Source: Saprospiraceae bacterium
GTDB taxonomy: Bacteria > Bacteroidota > Bacteroidia > Chitinophagales > Saprospiraceae
Direction of reading: 5' to 3'
Assembly (NCBI GenBank): GCA_019694295.1
Contig: JAIBCG010000013.1
Span: 1-53,651 of the forward strand
Length of the DNA: 53,651 nucleotides
Shown here: positions 17,536-26,143 of the stretch, one piece after another
Position numbering within the stretch: the stretch's first letter is position 1
Layout of the letters: the number at the start of each line of letters is the position of its first letter
The notes under the pieces: generated by a model
What the model was told of the DNA's origin: nothing
The model's database searches: none
What the model saw: the letters and a program-made list of their open reading frames with translations, nothing else
Program-made: the position numbers and the translations under genes

Positions 17536-20013
17536 ATGAATGTATCAGTTACAAAGATGCCCCGCTACCTAAGTACAATCCTGGTGATTGTCCTTACAAG
17601 TATTGGTTTATGGGCCCAGCAAAACAAGCCCTACGAGACTAATAATGTGATTAGTGGTACCACTTTTTACAAAAATTATTACTCGGCAGGTGTTTCTACA
17701 ATTACAATGGCGCCACAGAATGCTTCTTCTTACGGTCTCAGTACTACTGTTGGTAATATTACATTCCATTATACTCCGAAAGCAAATTTCAATGGTAAAG
17801 ATTATGTGCTTATTGAATACTTTGAGTCGTTCCCTGGCTCACCAAGTTTTATTGGCCTCGAACTTATAGTTGTCAATTCGGTCGTTATTTCAAGAATTGA
17901 TTATATCACTACACCTAAAAACCAGTCGGTAACTATACCGGTGTTAGATAATGACGAAACAACTTCATTTGGGTTATCACTATCTTCAGATATTCCTTAT
18001 GTACTGAACGGTACTGCTACCAAATCCGGCAATTCGCTCAATTTTGTGCCTGCCAATAATTTTACAGGTGTAGCCAATATCAATTACCTGGCATGCGATG
18101 CGCTCAATACCTGCAAGATGGGTACCGTTGTTATTAAAGTACTACCTGATGTGGCAGTTGTTAACGATACATTACGTTACACTATTGGAAAGAATACAAA
18201 TGCGAATATTTTCCTCGGCCTCAATGGATATGATGGTATTTCTGCCAATCCTGGTCATGGTACAATTTCTACAGTTTCTACTGATGTTGTAAAATATACT
18301 CCATCAAATAATTATACCGGTTCTGATTATTTCAGTATTTATAAAGTGGTAGGCGGTGTTACTTACACAAAACACATTTTTACTACTATTTTTAATACAA
18401 CACCATCAAACAAATATGCCATTGATGATTATAAAGCTACACCAAAAAATACACCTGTAACATTCAATCTTCAGGCAAATGACATTGGTAGCTATGTAAT
18501 TATTCAGCCCAATACAATGACGAGCCCTAATGGTACTATACAATATCTGGGTTCAGGAAATGTAAAATTCACACCTAATGCTAACTTTACCGGTACTGCC
18601 AGCTTTACCTACAAAATCGGTTTCCCAGGCTATAATACGGTGATAGAGACAGGCCGTGTTCAGGTTGAGGTATCCGACCAAATACCTGTATCAAAAACTT
18701 ACAATCTTTCTATTCCGGAAGAAAAACCTCTGGTATTGAAATATTTTGTTCCGTTTACTGATTGGTCATTTACTAAAGAAGCAAACCCGAAGAATGGTTC
18801 ATTAGTTATCTATCCCGGACAGCAAACTATTACCCTTCAAGGCCAGACAATATCCGGTTTTAATATGGCAGTTTATACTCCGAATGCCGGGTTTGTAAAT
18901 AATACCGATGAGTTCAGTTTGAAATATTGTACTGGTACAGGAGTGTGCTCAATTGTTAAGTTTGAAGTTTACGTAAAGTTAGACCCAAATAGTGCCAATA
19001 CCAATTATTGTCTTGATAACTGTGTGTGGGCCGGCGATACAGACGGCGATGGTGTAGTGAGTGTTAAAGACGTATTACCAATAGCCATGTGTATGGGTGT
19101 ATCAGGAATTGAAAGAAGCAATGCAACCACTGATTGGGAAGCACAGTTCGGAAATGATTGGTCTAATCCGTATGAAAGTTCACCGGTTGACCTTAAACAT
19201 ATAGACACAGACGGAGACGGGTTTATTACTTCTGCCGATACTGCTGCCATTCAGCAATCTTATGGCAACATACACCAATTACCAAATACATCGCTTACCA
19301 AACTCGGAGATAAGAACATTTACTTCGAACCTCGTGATACGTTTCTGACTCCAGGTGATGATGCAATAATTGACATTCATCTTGGAGTACAGAATAAACT
19401 GATGTATGATGCACATGGATTTACTTTTAAGTTTGATTATATCAATCATCCTTTAATAACTCCTGATAAGATTCACATGTTGTTTTCTTCGGATAACTGG
19501 TTTGTGCGTGATGCCTCTGCTTTAAGTATGGTCAAGTTCCCTACAAATGGTAGTATGCACGTTGCTTATGGTCGTACAGGTTCAAATCCAATGACAGGCT
19601 TCGGTACGGTAGGCTTGGTAATCGTGGAAGACCTCGAAGGTATTAAGTCGGATGATCAAGGTTTTATGAGCTTCAAATTCACTGAAATAAGTTACCTTGA
19701 TAAGAACGGTGAGTATGTAAGTATTCCTGATCAAATAGTAACATTCAAACTTGGTAAGAAAAATACACCTGTAATAGCAAATGATGATAACGTTATAGTA
19801 TTCCCTAACCCGGCTATGAACTATGTGAATGTTGCTTCAACTGAAGGTGTAAGTATTAATGCAATAAGAATGTTTACCCCGATGGGCCAATTAGTAAAAC
19901 ACGTTGAAGGCTCCACACAACTTGATTTGTCATCACTTCCTGCTGGCCTGTATGTTTTACAGATAGAAACCAACGGAGGTGTTGTAACCAAAAAGTTTCA
20001 AAAAGTAAATTAA
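17536..20013 (+). CDS. T9SS-secreted multidomain protein with Ig-like repeats and dockerin-like calcium loops
   Basis: The 825-residue protein has a signal peptide; the start may be the first Met or the one at 17557 (MPRYLSTILVIVL...). Repeated beta-rich modules of about 90-100 residues follow, carrying the recurring phrase F.P..NFTG..SF.Y typical of cadherin-like/Big_9 tandem domains (residues about 30-480). Next come two 12-residue calcium loops, DTDGDGVVSVKD (501-512) and DTDGDGFITSAD (557-568), and a cohesin/beta-sandwich-like region. The C-terminal 80 residues are a type A T9SS sorting domain (VFPNPAMNYVNV, G.LV, LPAGLYVLQI, KKFQKVN). It is probably a surface or matrix protein. It has its own promoter and a strong terminator. 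Confidence 0.85.
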   Translation: MNVSVTKMPRYLSTILVIVLTSIGLWAQQNKPYETNNVISGTTFYKNYYSAGVSTITMAPQNASSYGLSTTVGNITFHYTPKANFNGKDYVLIEYFESFPGSPSFIGLELIVVNSVVISRIDYITTPKNQSVTIPVLDNDETTSFGLSLSSDIPYVLNGTATKSGNSLNFVPANNFTGVANINYLACDALNTCKMGTVVIKVLPDVAVVNDTLRYTIGKNTNANIFLGLNGYDGISANPGHGTISTVSTDVVKYTPSNNYTGSDYFSIYKVVGGVTYTKHIFTTIFNTTPSNKYAIDDYKATPKNTPVTFNLQANDIGSYVIIQPNTMTSPNGTIQYLGSGNVKFTPNANFTGTASFTYKIGFPGYNTVIETGRVQVEVSDQIPVSKTYNLSIPEEKPLVLKYFVPFTDWSFTKEANPKNGSLVIYPGQQTITLQGQTISGFNMAVYTPNAGFVNNTDEFSLKYCTGTGVCSIVKFEVYVKLDPNSANTNYCLDNCVWAGDTDGDGVVSVKDVLPIAMCMGVSGIERSNATTDWEAQFGNDWSNPYESSPVDLKHIDTDGDGFITSADTAAIQQSYGNIHQLPNTSLTKLGDKNIYFEPRDTFLTPGDDAIIDIHLGVQNKLMYDAHGFTFKFDYINHPLITPDKIHMLFSSDNWFVRDASALSMVKFPTNGSMHVAYGRTGSNPMTGFGTVGLVIVEDLEGIKSDDQGFMSFKFTEISYLDKNGEYVSIPDQIVTFKLGKKNTPVIANDDNVIVFPNPAMNYVNVASTEGVSINAIRMFTPMGQLVKHVEGSTQLDLSSLPAGLYVLQIETNGGVVTKKFQKVN

Positions 20014-20063
20014 CTTAGTTCTAAATACTTTTTTTGTTTTGTTAGACTGAATTATAATCCTGG

Positions 20064-20093
20064 AAGCGCTACTTGATGTGGCGCTTTTTTTTT
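20064..20093 (+). terminator. Intrinsic terminator after the T9SS protein gene
   Basis: AAGCGC (20064-20069) pairs with GCGCTT (20081-20086), extended by a T.G wobble and AC/GT to a 5-nt loop, followed by nine T. Confidence 0.85.
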
Positions 20094-20111
20094 ATTTAGG
20101 CAATTGTATTA

Positions 20112-20139
20112 TTGGTTCATTTAAGTTGTATTATCTTTG
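20112..20139 (+). promoter_or_regulatory. Promoter TTG-N17-TATCTTTG of the amino-sugar operon
   Basis: TTG at 20112-20114 and TATCTTTG at 20132-20139. A five-codon frame (ATG at 20145, TGA ending at 20162) starts 5 nt after the -7 box, ahead of the first gene at 20205. Confidence 0.55.
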
Positions 20140-20204
20140 AAACTATGACTGAAGAACAATGATTTGTATATAAAAATATTTTCTGAAATACGTGCCGAAT
20201 TACA

Positions 20205-21050
20205 ATGTTAGACCAAAATGAAATTAGCTTGATAATTATGGCAGCCGGTCATGGTTCGCGGTTCGGAGGCCCAAAACAATTGATGCCTGTAGGTACAAAT
20301 GGCGAATTCCTCATGGATTATTCGATCGAGTACGCTATTGAACAAGGTATAGAAGAAATTGTCATCGTTACAAATTCTTCGTTCGAAACAACTTTGTGCA
20401 ATCATCTGAAGAAGTTTGACAGTAGAGCACAGGTGACATTGAAATATCAGGATATCTTTACAAAGGAGTATGACAATACAGCTGTATTATACGGCACAGC
20501 TATTGCTATGTTGGCAGGTGCAGTAGGGTGCTCAAATTCCGTAATTGTTTTGAATGCTGACGATTATTATGGTAGAGAAGGTTTTGAAAGTGTCACTGAA
20601 ACTTTACTAAATAATACCAATGTTGAAGCTTGCTTGGCCGGTTATCATCTCGAAACTACTTTGAGTGATTTCGGAACTGTAAGTAGGGCAGTATGTACAT
20701 CTGATGTTAACAACTTCTTGCATGATATTTCGGAATATCACCACATCCAAAAAGATTTAGCAGGGAATATTTCAACATCTGATGGCGTGTTGTTTTCAGG
20801 TAAAGAGCCGGTTTCGATGAATTTCTGGGGATTTAAACAAATCTTTATTGACTTTGTCGAAGAAGAATTCAGGCACTTCGTTTTGAGTAATGTAGAAAAC
20901 CATGAATTTGGAATTCCAGATTTGGTTAAGCAATACATCAAATTGCACAAAAATTCGTTGCTTATTTGTCCTTTGAATACATCTGAATGGGCTGGGCTCA
21001 CGTATCCGGAAGATTTGGACAAGGTCAAAACATTTCTAAAAGGAAAATAA
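20205..21050 (+). CDS. Sugar-1-phosphate nucleotidyltransferase
   Basis: A 281-residue NTP-transferase of the GT-A-like fold. The nucleotide-binding signature AAGHGSRFGGPKQL (residues 13-26) is near the N-terminus, and the metal-binding VLNADDYYG is near residue 117. These enzymes join NTP and a sugar 1-phosphate to give an NDP-sugar and pyrophosphate. The gene is first of three genes with 3- and 5-nt gaps, followed by a hexosamine-type anomeric kinase, whose product would be its substrate. UDP-GalNAc or UDP-GlcNAc formation is inferred from context; a MurU-like role in MurNAc recycling is the main alternative. Confidence 0.8.
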   Translation: MLDQNEISLIIMAAGHGSRFGGPKQLMPVGTNGEFLMDYSIEYAIEQGIEEIVIVTNSSFETTLCNHLKKFDSRAQVTLKYQDIFTKEYDNTAVLYGTAIAMLAGAVGCSNSVIVLNADDYYGREGFESVTETLLNNTNVEACLAGYHLETTLSDFGTVSRAVCTSDVNNFLHDISEYHHIQKDLAGNISTSDGVLFSGKEPVSMNFWGFKQIFIDFVEEEFRHFVLSNVENHEFGIPDLVKQYIKLHKNSLLICPLNTSEWAGLTYPEDLDKVKTFLKGK

Positions 21051-21053
21051 CGA

Positions 21054-22094
21054 ATGGAAAAAATTGAGCTGGATGATATACTCCTAAAGTACAATCTGAA
21101 ATGCATTGATTTTCAAAAAATTGATACAGGTTATATCAATCAGACATTTAAGGTCGAAACCAACGAAGGACCTTTCGTAGTACAGCGTATCAATCCTGAA
21201 GTATTTTTGTATTCGGACAGAATAGTACACAATGAAAACATGCTCCGTGAATTTCTCCATTCCAATCAAATCAATAATTTTCTGGTACCAATACGGCAAA
21301 CTGTAGATGGAGATAATTTTCTGGTTAACGATGGCATAGTGTGGCGTGTAACGCTTTTTATGGATAAGCTTTATTCGCCCTTAGTGATAGAAAGTGTATT
21401 CACAGCGTTTTCACTCGGTAAAAAAATCAGAGAATTTCATAATCTCACATCACTTGTTGATGTTTCAATATTTGAAGAAATTATTCCTAACTTTCATAAT
21501 CTGAATTTTCGGTATGAGCAATACCGTACAGCTTTCCTAGCTGCAGATAATATACGTAAACAAAGTGTATTAGAGCTCATTAAGCAAATTGATGATTTTA
21601 GCTGGCTTATTGAAGAGTATAATCAAATGATACAGCCAAACCATACAACTAAGATTCTATGTCATAACGATACAAAAATCAGCAACACATTAACCGATAC
21701 TGCGACAGGAGAAGTCAGATACTTGATAGATCTCGATACCATAATGCCCGGCTATTCTTTTAATGATATTGGCGATGCAGTTAGAGCGGGATGCAGCCGG
21801 TCGGATGAGTCTGAGACGGATGTTGGCAAAGTAATATTTGACCATGATTTGTTTGATGCCATCCTAGATGGTTACCTTGCGGATGAGCAAAAAAATGATT
21901 TGAAACAAAAGCGAGGCCATCTTGAACAAGGTGCATTGATAATGCTTTATATGCAGGCATTGCGTTTTTTAACAGATTATCTCAACGGTAATGTATATTA
22001 CCAGGTGAAATATGAAGAACAAAATGCTATTAGAGCAAGAAATCAGCTAATATTATTAAACCAATTGAATGATTATTTAAAAACAAACCATTAA
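21054..22094 (+). CDS. APH-fold sugar kinase, N-acetylhexosamine 1-kinase-like
   Basis: A 346-residue aminoglycoside-phosphotransferase-fold kinase. The N-lobe has DTGYINQTFKVE (nucleotide loop) and FVVQRIN. The catalytic loop is HNDTKISN (His204, Asp206, Asn211) and the metal loop is IDLDT (Asp226/Asp228). Relatives include NahK (GlcNAc/GalNAc 1-kinase) and AmgK (MurNAc/GlcNAc anomeric kinase). Pairing with a nucleotidyltransferase 3 nt upstream and a GH109-like gene 5 nt downstream supports an anomeric amino-sugar kinase rather than antibiotic resistance. The exact sugar is not visible from the sequence. Confidence 0.78.
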   Translation: MEKIELDDILLKYNLKCIDFQKIDTGYINQTFKVETNEGPFVVQRINPEVFLYSDRIVHNENMLREFLHSNQINNFLVPIRQTVDGDNFLVNDGIVWRVTLFMDKLYSPLVIESVFTAFSLGKKIREFHNLTSLVDVSIFEEIIPNFHNLNFRYEQYRTAFLAADNIRKQSVLELIKQIDDFSWLIEEYNQMIQPNHTTKILCHNDTKISNTLTDTATGEVRYLIDLDTIMPGYSFNDIGDAVRAGCSRSDESETDVGKVIFDHDLFDAILDGYLADEQKNDLKQKRGHLEQGALIMLYMQALRFLTDYLNGNVYYQVKYEEQNAIRARNQLILLNQLNDYLKTNH

Positions 22095-22099
22095 TAGAA

Positions 22100-23455
22100 A
22101 TGAACAGACGAAAATTTATTAGGAATACCGGTGTTGCGGCCGGAATAGGTATATTGCATCCAGCTTTATTTGCAGATTCTCTGATGAATACCGGCTCTGG
22201 TACATTACGTGTAGGCGTTATAGGAGTCGGTATGCGAGGACGTGGATTGGTGGATATACTCATCAGGCGAAATGATGTTGATCTGGTGGCAATATCTGAT
22301 ATTGCACAGGATTCAATTGACAAGACAATGGAGCTCATCAAAGCTACAGGGAAGTCGAACCCAAAAGTATTTCTAGGTGATGATTTGTACTACAAAAAGC
22401 TTCTGGAGATGAAGGAAATTGACGCTGTAATCATTGCAACTCCGTGGCAATGGCATACCCCGATGTCTATTGACGCAATGTCGGCCGGTAAAGCAGTCGG
22501 TTGTGAGGTGGCCGGCGCATATTCTGTGGAAGAATGCTGGCAGGTAGTAAGGGCGAACGAAAATTTCAAAACCGCCTTCATGCCACTCGAAAATGTTTGT
22601 TACAGAAGAGATGTAATGGCCGTACTAAACATGCACAAAAAAGGTTTGTTCGGCGAGTTGATGCATTGTGAGGGCGGCTATCAGCATGATCTTCGCGAAG
22701 TAAAATTTAACAACGGCAAACAAGCTTATGGTGGTGGTGTAGAATTTGGTGCGAAAGGATATTCAGAAGCACAATGGCGAACGCAGAATTCGGTAACAAG
22801 GAATGGCGAACTGTATCCGACACATGGCCTGGGCCCTATTGCTACTTTTCTGGATATTGAACGAGGCAACAGACTCACACACCTTACATCAATGTCTTCT
22901 AAAGCACGTGGACTACATAATTATATAGTGGAAAAAGGCGGAGAATCTCATCCCAATGCCAGCGTTGAGTTTGCGCTGGGAGATATTGTTACTACGATGT
23001 TACGTACAGCCCGGGGCGAAACCATTACGCTCACACATGATACCAATTTGCCCCGACCTTATTCACTCGGATTCAGAATCCAGGGTACCAAAGGGCTTTG
23101 GATGGATGTCAATAGTGGCATATATATCGAAGGTACATCTGCACCGCACAAATGGGATGACGCCAAGCAGTATTATGAAAAATATGATCACCCATTGTGG
23201 AAAAAATATGCTGAAGACGCCAAAGGTGCCGGGCATGGCGGTATGGATTGGTTTGTTATCAATGCTTTTGTCGAATCTGTTAAAAATGAAAAGCCTACTC
23301 CACTGGATGTTTATGATCATGCAGTCTGGTCAAGCATTACACCATTATCCGAAAAATCCATAGTACTTGGTAGTGAACCGGTAGAAATTCCAGACTTTTC
23401 AAGAGGCCGTTGGATGAATAAAAAGAATGATTTTGGGCTGTCTGATATATGGTAA
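22100..23455 (+). CDS. Gfo/Idh/MocA family protein, probable GH109 NAD-dependent N-acetylhexosaminidase
   Basis: The 451-residue protein begins with a Tat signal (RRKFI, then a hydrophobic stretch to HPALFADS), so it is exported folded, probably with its cofactor. A Rossmann NAD loop GVGMRG lies at 42-47. Stretches WQWHTPMSIDAM, GKAVGCEVAG, CEGGYQHDL, TRNGELYPTHGLGPIA and GHGGMDWFVI resemble family GH109, whose known members are alpha-N-acetylgalactosaminidases using a bound NAD redox mechanism. A plain oxidoreductase of the Gfo/Idh/MocA superfamily is the alternative. It closes the three-gene unit, and releasing GalNAc would feed the kinase and nucleotidyltransferase encoded just upstream. 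Confidence 0.78.
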   Translation: MNRRKFIRNTGVAAGIGILHPALFADSLMNTGSGTLRVGVIGVGMRGRGLVDILIRRNDVDLVAISDIAQDSIDKTMELIKATGKSNPKVFLGDDLYYKKLLEMKEIDAVIIATPWQWHTPMSIDAMSAGKAVGCEVAGAYSVEECWQVVRANENFKTAFMPLENVCYRRDVMAVLNMHKKGLFGELMHCEGGYQHDLREVKFNNGKQAYGGGVEFGAKGYSEAQWRTQNSVTRNGELYPTHGLGPIATFLDIERGNRLTHLTSMSSKARGLHNYIVEKGGESHPNASVEFALGDIVTTMLRTARGETITLTHDTNLPRPYSLGFRIQGTKGLWMDVNSGIYIEGTSAPHKWDDAKQYYEKYDHPLWKKYAEDAKGAGHGGMDWFVINAFVESVKNEKPTPLDVYDHAVWSSITPLSEKSIVLGSEPVEIPDFSRGRWMNKKNDFGLSDIW

Positions 23456-23561
23456 TTTTTTTAACCAAACCATAACATTGGCACAAATAATAAATGGTTT
23501 TAGGATGCGTTTTTAATGCGAATGCTTTCAATTTTATTTTATCACCTAAACCAAAATTATT

Positions 23562-23837
23562 ATGAAAAAGTTATTGTTTGCTGCTGCACTCATGTTGTCA
23601 GGTTCACTTGTGAGCTTTGGTCAAAACGCACCACACAACAAACAGGCAACGCCAACTATCCATCAACAAAACACACCTGTTAAGGCTGCAGCTACAGTGC
23701 AAACTGCCAAACACGAAGCAACCGCCGAAGCAAAGCCTGTTGTGAAGAATGAGAAAATGAAATCAAACCGCAAACACGAAGCTTCAATGAAAAAGATTGA
23801 AAAGACTGAAGCTAAAGCGCCTGCATCAGTTAAGTAA
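23562..23837 (+). CDS. Small secreted Lys/Ala-rich basic protein
   Basis: The 91-residue protein has a signal peptide ending near SFGQ (residue 21) and a low-complexity mature part rich in Lys, Ala, Thr, Glu, Pro and His (for example KNEKMKSNRKHEASMKKIEK). No fold or catalytic motif is evident. It resembles the next gene in layout: signal peptide, QN at the cleavage site, then Ala/Thr/Pro, then a Lys/His tail. The two are probably paralogues with a 67-nt gap. Histone-like or disordered stress-type roles are only guesses. Confidence 0.7.
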   Translation: MKKLLFAAALMLSGSLVSFGQNAPHNKQATPTIHQQNTPVKAAATVQTAKHEATAEAKPVVKNEKMKSNRKHEASMKKIEKTEAKAPASVK

Positions 23838-23904
23838 TTTTTTCAATTCACAAATTAGATTCAGATTTTAACACTTTTTTTTCACCCTCAAAATTTTTTA
23901 AATC

Positions 23905-24144
23905 ATGAAAAACAGATTGTTTATGTTAATGTTGGCAATGATATGTTCAGTTTTTGTATTTGCACAAAACAAACCTGCAACTGCTACGAAGCCGGCAGCC
24001 ACAAATGAAAAAGCAATGAATACTCAAGTAAAGGCTGAAGCCAAACCTTCGGATACTCCTGCCAAAATGGAGAAGAAGCATACAAAAAAACACCGAAAAG
24101 CACACAAAGCAACCAAGCAGAATAAAGTAGAAGAAAAGAAATGA
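23905..24144 (+). CDS. Small secreted Lys/His-rich basic protein
   Basis: The 79-residue protein has a signal peptide ending at VFAQ (about residue 21). The mature part is rich in Ala, Lys, Thr and Pro and ends in a strongly basic Lys/His tail (KKHTKKHRKAHKATKQNK). No domain recognised. It looks like a shorter paralogue of the protein encoded at 23562-23837, and both would be read together up to the hairpin at 24194-24228. Confidence 0.68.
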   Translation: MKNRLFMLMLAMICSVFVFAQNKPATATKPAATNEKAMNTQVKAEAKPSDTPAKMEKKHTKKHRKAHKATKQNKVEEKK

Positions 24145-24193
24145 TAAACAAACATTTTGACAACGCAGAATAGAAGCTTCTGCCTTACAACGA

Positions 24194-24228
24194 AAAAAGG
24201 ACATCAGCGTGCTGATGCCCTTTTTTTT
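24194..24228. terminator. Bidirectional terminator between convergent genes
   Basis: CATCAG (24202-24207) pairs with CTGATG (24212-24217) around a CGTG loop. The stem extends through GG/CC, with AAAAAA on the left and TTTTTTTT on the right. It serves the plus-strand small-protein genes and the minus-strand lipoprotein gene that ends at 24247. Confidence 0.85.
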
Positions 24229-24246
24229 ATCAGGATTATAATTTGT

Positions 24247-24741
24247 CTATCTCCAGAAGTAAACCTCGAAATTTCTCGGGTTAAATGCAAAGTACCAGCT
24301 ACCAGTGTTGTCTTCTCTTTTGTAGGCAAGCAAATTGCGGCTCTTAATATTGGCCAGAACATCTCTTTTTACCCACCATTCTTCGGTAGTCTGCCATTCA
24401 AGTGATTTGTTTATTTCATTTTCTTCTGCAAAATTCATGGTTGACATAAATTCTTTCCAGGCAGTTTCATTCGGAAGTCTGAAAATACCACAGACATGGT
24501 GGTTGTTTTCGCTATATACCGCAAACCAATTCTTTTTGCCATCTTCCGGAACGAAATCGGGCATACGCTTTTCAACCGGTGGGAGCTTTTTTTCCAGATG
24601 ATCTTTCTTGGCACGAAAATCGGCCGGATTGTTGCTCAATTTTACTGCTTGTTGGCTGTTGGAATCATCAAATGTACCTGAGTTATTTTTGCAGGCAGCA
24701 ATCAGAATAATTGATAAGCAGAGTAAGAAAACATTTTTCAT
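24247..24741 (-). CDS. Unrecognised lipoprotein
   Basis: The 164-residue protein starts at the ATG at 24741, because the residues after it form a lipoprotein signal (MKNVFLLCLSIILIAAC, lipobox IAAC, Cys17). The frame is open upstream but only from non-ATG codons. The mature part is hydrophilic with aromatic clusters (NWFAVYSENNHHVCGIF, EEWWVKRDVLA, SWYFAFNPRNFEVYFW) and no known domain. It is divergent from the bactofilin gene, with about 97 bp between them, and ends at a bidirectional terminator. Confidence 0.72.
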   Translation of the reverse strand: MKNVFLLCLSIILIAACKNNSGTFDDSNSQQAVKLSNNPADFRAKKDHLEKKLPPVEKRMPDFVPEDGKKNWFAVYSENNHHVCGIFRLPNETAWKEFMSTMNFAEENEINKSLEWQTTEEWWVKRDVLANIKSRNLLAYKREDNTGSWYFAFNPRNFEVYFWR

Positions 24742-24838
24742 TCCTGTAATATTTGAAGGACTTTTAAAAACGGATAAAATTGCTGAAGGTTTCAGCCTGT
24801 TTGGCATAATGTTTTCTGTGTATTTTAAAAATATTGTT

Positions 24839-25207
24839 ATGTTTGGATCCAATAAGAAAACCGTAAAGCCCGAATTACCTCAAAGCCCTGACTCTGACCT
24901 CACTTGCAATATTGTAAGCGGAACGGTCATCGAAGGCAAAATGACTACTTCCGAAAACATCAGACTCGATGGCAAGATTGTAGGCGAAGTGTCTTGCAAT
25001 AAAAAAATGGTAATGGGCGAAACCGGTAGCATCAACGGAAATATGAAAGCGCACAATCTGTTTACTAAGGGTAAAATAGTAGGCGATGTAAATGTGGGTG
25101 AAGTTATCCACCTGATGGGTGATGCTTTTGTTAAAGGAAATATTCATGCGAAGAAATTGTTGGTCGAGGAAGGCGCCAAATATGACGGCGAATGTAAAAT
25201 AGGATAA
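24839..25207 (+). CDS. Bactofilin (polymer-forming cytoskeletal protein)
   Basis: A 122-residue protein from the ATG at 24839 (MFGSNKKTVK). A short charged N-terminal tail precedes a right-handed beta-helix domain with the DUF583/bactofilin rhythm: GTVIEGKMTTSENIRLDGK, IVGEVSCNKKMVMGETG, INGNMKAHNLFTKGKIVGDV, then HAKKLLVEEGAKYDGECKIG. Bactofilins assemble into nucleotide-free filaments near the membrane and act in shape, stalk or polarity functions. An in-frame ATG at 24809 is possible. No M23 peptidase partner, often linked to bactofilins, is next to it. Confidence 0.88.
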   Translation: MFGSNKKTVKPELPQSPDSDLTCNIVSGTVIEGKMTTSENIRLDGKIVGEVSCNKKMVMGETGSINGNMKAHNLFTKGKIVGDVNVGEVIHLMGDAFVKGNIHAKKLLVEEGAKYDGECKIG

Positions 25208-25260
25208 TACCTCCGTCTCTTTTTTCTGGATTTTCACATTACTATATCAGAGGTAAGGCT

Positions 25261-25268
25261 TATCTTTG
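25261..25268 (+). promoter_or_regulatory. -7 element TATCTTTG for the DUF3822-rsmD unit
   Basis: TAnnTTTG match 56 nt before the ATG at 25325; no TTG at normal spacing. Confidence 0.35.
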
Positions 25269-25324
25269 TTTGTTAATATTATGAAATTGAGTAATATTGG
25301 CCGAATATTGCCAAGCTGAATAAC

Positions 25325-26143
25325 ATGACAGACGAAAAACTTCATATATTGCCATTTTTAGCTGAAGACCTCGATGGTGCCGATTTGTTTGTTGGAATCG
25401 AAAAGACCAACCTGAAACTGGCAGTTGTTAATCGTGTCAAAAATTTATCACACATACTGAATTTTGCATTGAACTCCGGTTCTGCAATTGAGAATATTTT
25501 ACCTTTTAATATCCGAGAACTCAACCGTTGTCGCAAGGTATCTATATCCCTTGCCTTAGACAAATTCGTAATTGTACCTGCCTCATTTTTTGATACGCGT
25601 GCCGCTACCGATTATCTTGACCAAGCCTATGAAATAGATCGAAGCGAAAAAGTACGATACAAACTTATCAAGACCATGAACGCTTTTATGGTTTATCAAC
25701 AAAATGAGTATTTTAATAAGCTTGTCAACATATTTCCAAAGACTGAAATTGTGTTGCCTGAGGTAGATTCTTTCGTTCAGTATATAAATAATAATAAGGA
25801 ACGGGTAGATTTGTACCTGCATTTTCACAACCGTTCATTTATACTTTATCTCATCATTGACAATAGTGTACAATTTGTACAGCATTATTCTTTCTATGAA
25901 GCTTCTGATGCAGTATATTATATTTTGAATGTTCTCTCGTGCTTCAAAGTCGATCCTGCAGCTATCAAAGCAGTTGTGTCTGGTAATATCATGCCGTACT
26001 CAGATCTGTACAATACCATTTACAGGTTTATAGGTCAGGTCGAATGGTTCAATACAAGCGATTCACCGCTATTTGCCGGACAAGGATTTGTCGAGAATTC
26101 GCACACAATCGCTGATCTTCACTGCCTTGCATTATGCGTATAA
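25325..26143 (+). CDS. DUF3822 family protein
   Basis: The 272-residue protein has no signal peptide or membrane helix. Its layout (FVGIEKTNLKLAVVNR near the start, FVIVPASFFD near residue 80, DLYLHFHNRSFILYLI near 160, VVSGNI near 218) and its place directly before rsmD match the DUF3822 family found in this position in Bacteroidota. The order of strands and the late SGNI stretch recall actin-like ATPase folds, but I see no intact nucleotide-binding motif. It overlaps rsmD by 10 bp, so the two are translationally coupled; a link to ribosome or rRNA work is inferred from that only. Confidence 0.8.
   Translation: MTDEKLHILPFLAEDLDGADLFVGIEKTNLKLAVVNRVKNLSHILNFALNSGSAIENILPFNIRELNRCRKVSISLALDKFVIVPASFFDTRAATDYLDQAYEIDRSEKVRYKLIKTMNAFMVYQQNEYFNKLVNIFPKTEIVLPEVDSFVQYINNNKERVDLYLHFHNRSFILYLIIDNSVQFVQHYSFYEASDAVYYILNVLSCFKVDPAAIKAVVSGNIMPYSDLYNTIYRFIGQVEWFNTSDSPLFAGQGFVENSHTIADLHCLALCV

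Noticed and set aside
21054..22094. Aminoglycoside resistance phosphotransferase
   Set aside because: The fold is shared, but the operon context with a nucleotidyltransferase and a GH109-like gene supports a sugar kinase.
22956..23363. 135-codon plus-strand frame inside the GH109-like gene
   Set aside because: It is an out-of-frame shadow of a gene with a well-supported reading frame.
24608..24838. N-terminal extension of the bactofilin
   Set aside because: It would start at a TTG within the opposite-strand lipoprotein gene and its residues do not resemble bactofilins; the ATG at 24839 gives a normal N-terminus.
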